Origin: Sulfurovum sp.
GTDB lineage: Bacteria > Campylobacterota > Campylobacteria > Campylobacterales > Sulfurovaceae
Direction of reading: 5' to 3'
Assembly (NCBI GenBank): GCA_026996325.1
Contig: JALWLU010000168.1
Span: forward strand, 1 to 36,114
Length of the DNA stretch: 36,114 bases
The notes beneath the pieces were generated by a model. It made no database searches, was not told where the DNA came from, and saw nothing but the letters and a program-made list of their open reading frames with translations. Shown piece by piece: positions 31,470 through 36,114 of this stretch. The position numbers and the translations under genes were made by a program. Each line of letters begins with the position of its first letter. The first letter of the stretch is position 1.

Positions 31470-33419
31470 TTATCCTATCGGGGTGCCGGGTTTTTTTGGC
31501 TTTTCGGGACGGATCATGCAGAGACCATCCTCATCTTTTGCTGCCAGCAGCATGCCTTCGCTGGTGTAGCCCATCAGTTTGGCAGGTTTGAGGTTGGCGA
31601 CGACACACACCTGTGTGCCAAGCATATCTTCCGCGCTGTACCACTCTTTGATACCCGCAACGATCTGTCGCGGCTTCTCTTCGCCAAGGTCGACCTGTAA
31701 CAGCAGAAGTTTCTTGCTCTTTGGCACCTCTTCTGCCTTGATAACGGTACCGACCTTGAGTGAGGTCTGGAAGAACTGGTCGATGCCGATCAGCGCGATA
31801 CCTTCCTCTCTCTTCTCCTCTTTTTTCGCAGGCGCTTTTTTGGCCTCCTCTTTCGTGTCGGCCGGTTTTGCCTGCTCGAGCAGCGGCTCTTCGATGCGTG
31901 GGAAGAGCGGCGGGATCTTCTCGATAGTAAAGGCTTCGATGTGCTGTTTGTTTTTAATAAGCCTCTGCCAGCTGTCGTTGTCGATGCTGAAGCCGAGTGC
32001 TGCAGCGATCTTGGGACAGATCTGCGGCATAACGGGGTAGAGCATCACCGAGACTTTTGCAAGAATGGTGGCGATGAGGCCGTTGAGTGCCATCGCCTCC
32101 TCCTCTTTACCCTCTTTCATAAGCATCCATGGCTGGTACTTGTCGATAGCCTTGTTGGCAACCGTCAGCGGTCGCCAGAGCTCTTCGAGATAGCGGTGTA
32201 TCTGCATCTCGAAAAGCAGCGGTTCGAGTTTGTCAAGGGAGGCTTCGACCTCGTCGAGTTCCGTCTGGTAGTATTTGGTGACATTGGATGCGTCGACACG
32301 TCCATCGAAGTACTTGCCGCTCATACCGATGAGACGGTTGAGGAGGTTGCCAAGGTCGTTGCCAAGGTCAGAGTTGATACGGTCGATGAGCGCTTTCTGG
32401 CTGAAGTCGCCGTCTCCGCCAAAAGGGACCTCTCTTAGCATGAAGTATCGGAAGTTATCCAGTCCGTAAGCGTCTGCTACCTCTTTGGGGTTTATGACAT
32501 TGCCTTTGGATTTACTCATCTTCTCGCCGTCTCTGGTCCACCAGCCGTGCGCGGCGATGTGCTTTGGCAGCTCGAGTCCCAGGCTCATCAGGAAGGCAGG
32601 CCAGTAGATGGCATGGAAACGCAGGATATCCTTGCCGATGAGGTGGACGCGCGCGGGCCAAAAGTCCATCTTGGCTTCATCGGTGCCGTAGCCAAGAGCA
32701 GTGACGTAGTTCATCAGCGCATCGAGCCAGACATACATGACGTGCTTGGGGTCGTTGAGCTCTTCGGGAAGCTTCACACCCCAGTCGAAACTGGTACGGG
32801 TGATGGAGAGGTCTTCAAGGCCTCCTTCTACAAAGCGGATCACTTCGTTTCGCTTGCTGCGCGGCAGAATGCACTCAGGGTGTGCGTCGTACCACTCCAA
32901 TAGTCTGTCCTGGTATTTGGAGAGCTTGAAGAAGTAGCTCTCCTCCTCGACGACGGTGGTAGGCTTGCCGCACTCGGGACAGAATTCACCGTCTACGAGC
33001 TGGATCTCGGGGAAGAAGGTCTCACAGGAGATACAGTAGTGCCCCTTGTAGACATCTTTGTAGATGTCGCCGTTGTCGTACATGACCTTGAAGGCTTTCT
33101 GTACACCCTTCATATGGTCTTCGTCGGTGGTACGGATGAATTTGTCGTAGCTGATGCCAAACTCGTCCCAGAGGTTCTTGAACGTCGCGGAGATCTCGTC
33201 AGCGTACTCCTGCGGACTTTTGCCGCGTGCCTTGGCGGACTCTTCGATCTTCTGGCCGTGTTCGTCGGTACCGGTCAGAAAGAAAGTTTCAAGGCCGCTC
33301 ATACGGGAGTAGCGTGCCAGTGTGTCGGCGATGATGGTCGTATAGGCGTGGCCGATATGGGCAATGTCGTTGACGTAGTAGATGGGTGTGGTGATGTAGG
33401 CTTTGTGGCAAGATGACAT
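31470..33419 (-). CDS. metG: Methionyl-tRNA synthetase
   Basis: A 649-residue class I aminoacyl-tRNA synthetase that charges tRNA-Met. The HIGH motif is literal (AHIGHAY, 20-26), KMSKSKGN is at about 297-304, and one zinc knuckle is formed by CISCETFF...FCPECGK (about 127-150). A Lys/Glu/Ala linker (EEAKKAPAKKEEKREE) leads to a C-terminal tRNA-binding (EMAPII/Trbp111-like) domain (DQFFQTSLKVGTVIKAEEVP), which also allows dimerisation. AAGGA lies upstream of ATG 33419, with minus-strand TAAAAT further up. The following Mur-like gene is 2 bases away. Confidence 0.96.
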   Translation of the reverse strand: MSSCHKAYITTPIYYVNDIAHIGHAYTTIIADTLARYSRMSGLETFFLTGTDEHGQKIEESAKARGKSPQEYADEISATFKNLWDEFGISYDKFIRTTDEDHMKGVQKAFKVMYDNGDIYKDVYKGHYCISCETFFPEIQLVDGEFCPECGKPTTVVEEESYFFKLSKYQDRLLEWYDAHPECILPRSKRNEVIRFVEGGLEDLSITRTSFDWGVKLPEELNDPKHVMYVWLDALMNYVTALGYGTDEAKMDFWPARVHLIGKDILRFHAIYWPAFLMSLGLELPKHIAAHGWWTRDGEKMSKSKGNVINPKEVADAYGLDNFRYFMLREVPFGGDGDFSQKALIDRINSDLGNDLGNLLNRLIGMSGKYFDGRVDASNVTKYYQTELDEVEASLDKLEPLLFEMQIHRYLEELWRPLTVANKAIDKYQPWMLMKEGKEEEAMALNGLIATILAKVSVMLYPVMPQICPKIAAALGFSIDNDSWQRLIKNKQHIEAFTIEKIPPLFPRIEEPLLEQAKPADTKEEAKKAPAKKEEKREEGIALIGIDQFFQTSLKVGTVIKAEEVPKSKKLLLLQVDLGEEKPRQIVAGIKEWYSAEDMLGTQVCVVANLKPAKLMGYTSEGMLLAAKDEDGLCMIRPEKPKKPGTPIG

Positions 33420-33503
33420 ATGTGGGGTTCCTTAAACAAATGAGTTTATTAAATTAGGGAATATTTTAGCCAAAAAGTGCTGTGGAGCGGGTAAACTAAC
33501 GGT

Positions 33504-33752
33504 ATGTATTATCTCTACATCCTCGAATGTGCCGATGGCACGCTTTATACCGGCATCACGACAGACCTTGAACGGCGCCTCGAAGAGCACAACAGCTCAG
33601 AAAAAGGGGCGAAGTACACCCGTACCAGACGCCCGGTGAAGCTCTGCTACTCTGAAGTGTATGAAGACAGAAGCAGCGCTTCCAAACGTGAGTGTGAAGT
33701 CAAAAAGATGCCCCGTGCACAAAAGCTTCGGTTAATCGAAGAGAGTCTATAA
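33504..33752 (+). CDS. GIY-YIG nuclease-domain protein (YhbQ-like)
   Basis: An 82-residue single-domain protein. YYLYILECADGTLYTGIT carries the GIY-YIG core in the form YIL...YTG; R25-like LERRLEEHN and the late Glu in KRECEVKK complete the catalytic set. YhbQ/UPF0213 proteins are small DNA-acting nucleases of poorly known role. It is divergent from metG. The ribosome site is weak. A TATAAT at 33748-33753 overlaps its stop and probably drives the next gene. Confidence 0.88.
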   Translation: MYYLYILECADGTLYTGITTDLERRLEEHNSSEKGAKYTRTRRPVKLCYSEVYEDRSSASKRECEVKKMPRAQKLRLIEESL

Positions 33753-33753
33753 T
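33748..33753 (+). promoter_or_regulatory. -10 box overlapping the GIY-YIG stop codon
   Basis: TATAAT includes the TAA stop of the GIY-YIG gene and lies 30 bases before ATG 33783. Confidence 0.5.
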
Positions 33754-33782
33754 ATATTTAAGAATATGAAATAGGATGAATG

Positions 33783-34172
33783 ATGTTTGAGCTACAGGAA
33801 GAGGGTGCCTCCTCAAACGAGAAGCGTTTCAGCCCGGAAGAGAAGAAGAAGATCATGGAGAGGCTGAATGAACGCAGGCGTCAGGAACAGAAGAGCAAAG
33901 AGGCGATACGGCGCTACCTCTCGAGAAAGAAGATTTACAATTATCAGGGCAGAGAGTACTACAAAATAAAAGACTACAAGTACAGTTTCTACATCAGCAA
34001 AGAGGTGATGGAATCACTTGCCGATACAGTTGTGGAAGTGGAGCTTGAACGCAGCGGCTATACTGCCAACCGGAAGCAGAAAGGTTTCATCAAGTGGGAC
34101 CCGGTGCGCCAGAGCATTCTGGTCTCACTGAGCAAGGTACGTATCTACTACAAACCTTTCGAAGTGGAGTAG
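33783..34172 (+). CDS. 129-residue basic hypothetical protein
   Basis: A Lys/Arg/Glu-rich protein with an N-terminal helix (FSPEEKKKIMERLNERRRQE) followed by a domain with many tyrosines (RKKIYNYQGREYYKIKDYKY). It may bind nucleic acid, but no named family is recognised. ATG 33783 is preferred over ATG 33780 because AGGA is 6 bases away. It ends 1 base from the convergent small Cys gene. Confidence 0.65.
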   Translation: MFELQEEGASSNEKRFSPEEKKKIMERLNERRRQEQKSKEAIRRYLSRKKIYNYQGREYYKIKDYKYSFYISKEVMESLADTVVEVELERSGYTANRKQKGFIKWDPVRQSILVSLSKVRIYYKPFEVE

Positions 34173-34173
34173 T

Positions 34174-34371
34174 TTAGAATTCGAATCCGCCGCCGGTTCC
34201 TTTGTTCATACTGTCGTAGACCGCTTTGACATAGGCATCACGCAGTTCACATACAAGCAGCTTCTCACACTGCATACAGCTTGTTACTTGCTTCTCCTGT
34301 TGACACTTTTTCAGTTCTTCGGTTTTGACACGAAGGGCGATCTCCCACTCATCCAGTACCGCTTCAGCCAT
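34174..34371 (-). CDS. Small cysteine-containing protein (65 aa)
   Basis: Contains four cysteines (KKCQQ, TSCMQCEKLLVC), three of them in a CxxC-x5-C cluster that could bind zinc or a metal. It begins on the last base of the fbp stop codon (TAATG overlap), so it is coupled to fbp. From memory, C. jejuni has a small hypothetical gene between metS and fbp in the same order. Function unknown. Confidence 0.75.
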   Translation of the reverse strand: MAEAVLDEWEIALRVKTEELKKCQQEKQVTSCMQCEKLLVCELRDAYVKAVYDSMNKGTGGGFEF

Positions 34372-35225
34372 TACGCTTTGACTCCGTAGGCAACTTTAAG
34401 CTTTTCTATCTCATAGTTGGAGCCAAAGAAGCAGGGGCTGGTGTCGTGCGGATGGGAGGGGACAAGTTCCATCAGGCGTCTTCCCTTGTGGTCGATGGCC
34501 TGACCGCCTGCCTGTTCATAGATAAACGCAAAGGGGATCACTTCAAAAAGCTGACGCAGCTTTCCGTCGGGTTTGTCAGACGTGCCGGGATACGAGAAGA
34601 TACCGCCACCTTTGAGGAGTATCTGGTGCAGGTCCGGAACCATACCGCCCGAGTAGCGTAGACGATACCCCTCTGCGAAGAGATCGTCGACGAAACTCTT
34701 GTGGTAGTCGCACCAGTTCTGCTGTGTACCGCCGGGAGCGTTGAGCTTGCCTTTTTCGTTCAGCACGAGCTCCTTGCAGACAAGGTTGAAATAACCTTCT
34801 CCGGCACGGTAGTGCATGGGGCGTTCGCCTCTTATCGCACGAACGATCTCGATGCGTGGTCCGTAGACGACGTAGGCGGAGGCAACGAGGTTCTCAGCCT
34901 TCAGCTCACCTTCATAGATGCCGAAGATGGAGCCGACAGAGAGGTTGACATCGGCAAGGCTGGAGCCATCGAGCGGATCGTAACAGATGGTGTACTTGCC
35001 ATCTGTATGCAACTGCAGCTCTCCCTCTTTCTCTTCACTCACAAGCGATTTGACAAGCGGCACGTTTTTGAAAGCCTCTTCGATGATGTAGTCACTTTTG
35101 ACATCGAGCTTGAGCTGGTCTTCGCCTGAAGAGTTCTCCGTATCGCAGTAGCCGAGATCTTCGGTCTTAATGGCGTTGTCTATTTTTAGGGCGCACTGTT
35201 CAATTGTTTCGAATATGGTATGCAT
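34371..35225 (-). CDS. fbp: Fructose-1,6-bisphosphatase class 1
   Basis: A 284-residue gluconeogenic enzyme that removes the 1-phosphate from fructose 1,6-bisphosphate. The metal-binding YDPLDGSS motif (82-89) and downstream [10 protein letters not shown] and [14 protein letters not shown] segments are typical of class 1 FBPase. The ATG at 35225 has AAAGGA 6 bases upstream; the longer frame to 35348 overlaps mobB and adds no conserved sequence. It is slightly shorter than E. coli Fbp (about 330). Needed for the reductive TCA-based, autotrophic carbon flow of such bacteria (inference). mobB ends 10 bases upstream. Confidence 0.95.
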   Translation of the reverse strand: MHTIFETIEQCALKIDNAIKTEDLGYCDTENSSGEDQLKLDVKSDYIIEEAFKNVPLVKSLVSEEKEGELQLHTDGKYTICYDPLDGSSLADVNLSVGSIFGIYEGELKAENLVASAYVVYGPRIEIVRAIRGERPMHYRAGEGYFNLVCKELVLNEKGKLNAPGGTQQNWCDYHKSFVDDLFAEGYRLRYSGGMVPDLHQILLKGGGIFSYPGTSDKPDGKLRQLFEVIPFAFIYEQAGGQAIDHKGRRLMELVPSHPHDTSPCFFGSNYEIEKLKVAYGVKA

Positions 35226-35235
35226 TGGTGGTCCT

Positions 35236-35733
35236 TTATATGGCTTTTGCGTTGTTGTCGATCCACGACAGGATGGCATCGAGGTCATTGAGATCGAGAA
35301 TATCGATATTCTCGGGAATTTCGTAGGCAGCGAGGTTAACCGTATCATCTACAGCGATCGCTTCGGAGCAGGCGAAGTAGCTCTCGTCGATGCCACCCCT
35401 GAAGATGGCAATTCGGGGCAGGGGAAGGGTTTTGAGGCCTTCAACGAGCAGTATGTCGAAATCGTTTACCATGGAAACGATCTCGTCAAGCCTCTTTTCT
35501 CGGTGTGAAAAGTAGGTGGTACGTGTGGGTGAAGTAACAACGACCTCCGCACCTGTCTGGAAGAATCGGTAGCTGTCTTTGCCCGCGACATCGAACTGCG
35601 CCTTGTCTTTTGGGTCGTTCTTGACAATGGCAACTTTGCGTGTTTGTATAAGCGCTTTAGCGACCTTTTCCACAAGTGTGGTCTTGCCGCTTCCTGAGGG
35701 GCCTGTAAAGGCGATGGCAACTCTGGTTCTCAC
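35236..35733 (-). CDS. mobB: Molybdopterin-guanine dinucleotide biosynthesis protein B
   Basis: A 165-residue GTP-binding protein that helps MobA add GMP to molybdopterin, making the cofactor for enzymes such as periplasmic nitrate or formate oxidoreductases. The P-loop [14 protein letters not shown] (about 11-24), [16 protein letters not shown] and [20 protein letters not shown] are characteristic. The start is GTG 35733 with AAGGA upstream; minus-strand TATAAT lies at 35768-35763. It leads the mobB-fbp-Cys protein unit. Confidence 0.92.
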   Translation of the reverse strand: MRTRVAIAFTGPSGSGKTTLVEKVAKALIQTRKVAIVKNDPKDKAQFDVAGKDSYRFFQTGAEVVVTSPTRTTYFSHREKRLDEIVSMVNDFDILLVEGLKTLPLPRIAIFRGGIDESYFACSEAIAVDDTVNLAAYEIPENIDILDLNDLDAILSWIDNNAKAI

Positions 35734-35762
35734 ACGGTTTCCTTCGGTAGTTAAGTAGTGGG

Positions 35763-35798
35763 ATTATACATCAACCTTTATTGAAACTATGTTAAAAT
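35763..35798. promoter_or_regulatory. Divergent promoters of mobB and the lipoprotein gene
   Basis: Minus-strand TATAAT at 35768-35763 for mobB and plus-strand TAAAAT at 35793-35798 for the lipoprotein lie back to back in a 94-base gap. Confidence 0.5.
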
Positions 35799-35827
35799 CG
35801 CTCAAGCAATCAAAAGAAGGAGCAGCG

Positions 35828-36114
35828 ATGCGGACAATAACGGCAGCACTCTCTTTCGGGCTCCTTCTTGTCGGCTGTTCAACGAAAGAGTATACGAAAC
35901 TCGAGCAGTCGTACGAAAAAGAGAAAGCCTACCATGCCAAGCTCATCAAGACCGAAAAAGCGCAGATTTATGAAGATGGCCTTACCAAGCTGCTCCTGAC
36001 AGCAACCTACCTCAATGAACAGAACGCTTCCAAAAACGCTTCAGAAGAGGATGAGCGCTTCATTGTCGGACTCTATGTTGATGAGAGTATGGACAACAGC
36101 GTGCTGAACGACTT
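35828..36114 (+). CDS. Lipoprotein (3' end beyond window)
   Basis: Starts at ATG 35828 with AAGGAG upstream. The lipobox LLVGC (residues 13-17) follows a hydrophobic signal, so the protein is lipid-anchored to the inner or outer membrane after cleavage before C17. The visible part is Lys/Glu-rich and helical (YTKLEQSYEKEKAYHAKL). At least 95 residues are seen. From memory, C. jejuni Cj0842 is a lipoprotein in the same place. Function unknown. Confidence 0.8.
   Translation, partial: MRTITAALSFGLLLVGCSTKEYTKLEQSYEKEKAYHAKLIKTEKAQIYEDGLTKLLLTATYLNEQNASKNASEEDERFIVGLYVDESMDNSVLND

Noticed and set aside
1-36114. CRISPR arrays, tRNA, rRNA, toxin-antitoxin or phage genes
   Set aside because: No regular spaced repeats, cloverleaf candidates or such protein families were seen; the YwqK label alone was not accepted as toxin-antitoxin evidence.

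Overview
The window looks like chromosomal DNA from a Campylobacterota bacterium, most likely a Sulfurovum- or Sulfurimonas-like sulfur oxidiser. This is inferred from gene content, protein style and one remembered synteny block, not from a search. The block is mobB-fbp-small Cys protein on the minus strand next to metG, with a divergent lipoprotein; as I recall, Campylobacter jejuni has the same set around metS (Cj0837c-Cj0842). No tRNA, rRNA or CRISPR array was seen.

Layout. (1) 1-5712: an exported MBL-fold hydrolase cut by the window edge, a periplasmic Hsp20-like protein, a LOG-family protein, then a co-directional trio (beta-CASP MBL nuclease, DedA membrane protein, phosphoglycerate mutase). 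(2) 5792-11247: a tight operon of a P-type proton-efflux ATPase, a Tat-exported flavoprotein of the sulfide:quinone reductase/flavocytochrome c family, a 53-residue protein and a DUF4010 membrane protein. (3) 11341-14635: a small secreted protein, a superoxide reductase, a cardiolipin synthase that seems to lack a normal start codon, and an EEP-family hydrolase. (4) 14636-19805: a repeat-rich stretch holding an IS5-superfamily element whose transposase has an in-frame amber codon, and a large Suv3-like RNA helicase with a zinc knuckle and an arginine/glycine-rich tail. (5) 19810-21688: four small minus-strand genes, two of them membrane proteins. (6) 21826-27877: a seven-gene envelope operon with almost no spacing (HdeD-like, APC permease, EI24/CysZ-like, thioredoxin-like, ClC channel, MtfA-like peptidase, signal peptidase I-like). 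(7) 27874-30149: two small proteins, a ten-unit MORN/YwqK-type repeat protein and a patatin-like lipase. (8) 30487-36114: a Mur-ligase-like protein, metG, a GIY-YIG protein, a hypothetical, a small Cys protein, fbp, mobB and a partial lipoprotein.

The most distinctive points are: the ATPase/flavoprotein/53-aa/DUF4010 operon, which may couple periplasmic sulfur chemistry to ion movement (inference); the Suv3-like helicase with a promoter placed as for a leaderless mRNA; a composite palindromic repeat family in four intergenic copies; an IS whose ends can be set to the base by a 17/16-bp inverted repeat and an 8-bp target duplication; and the apparent ATC start of cardiolipin synthase. Transcription signals are close to TATAAT and most genes carry AAGGAG-like ribosome sites, which were used to choose starts.
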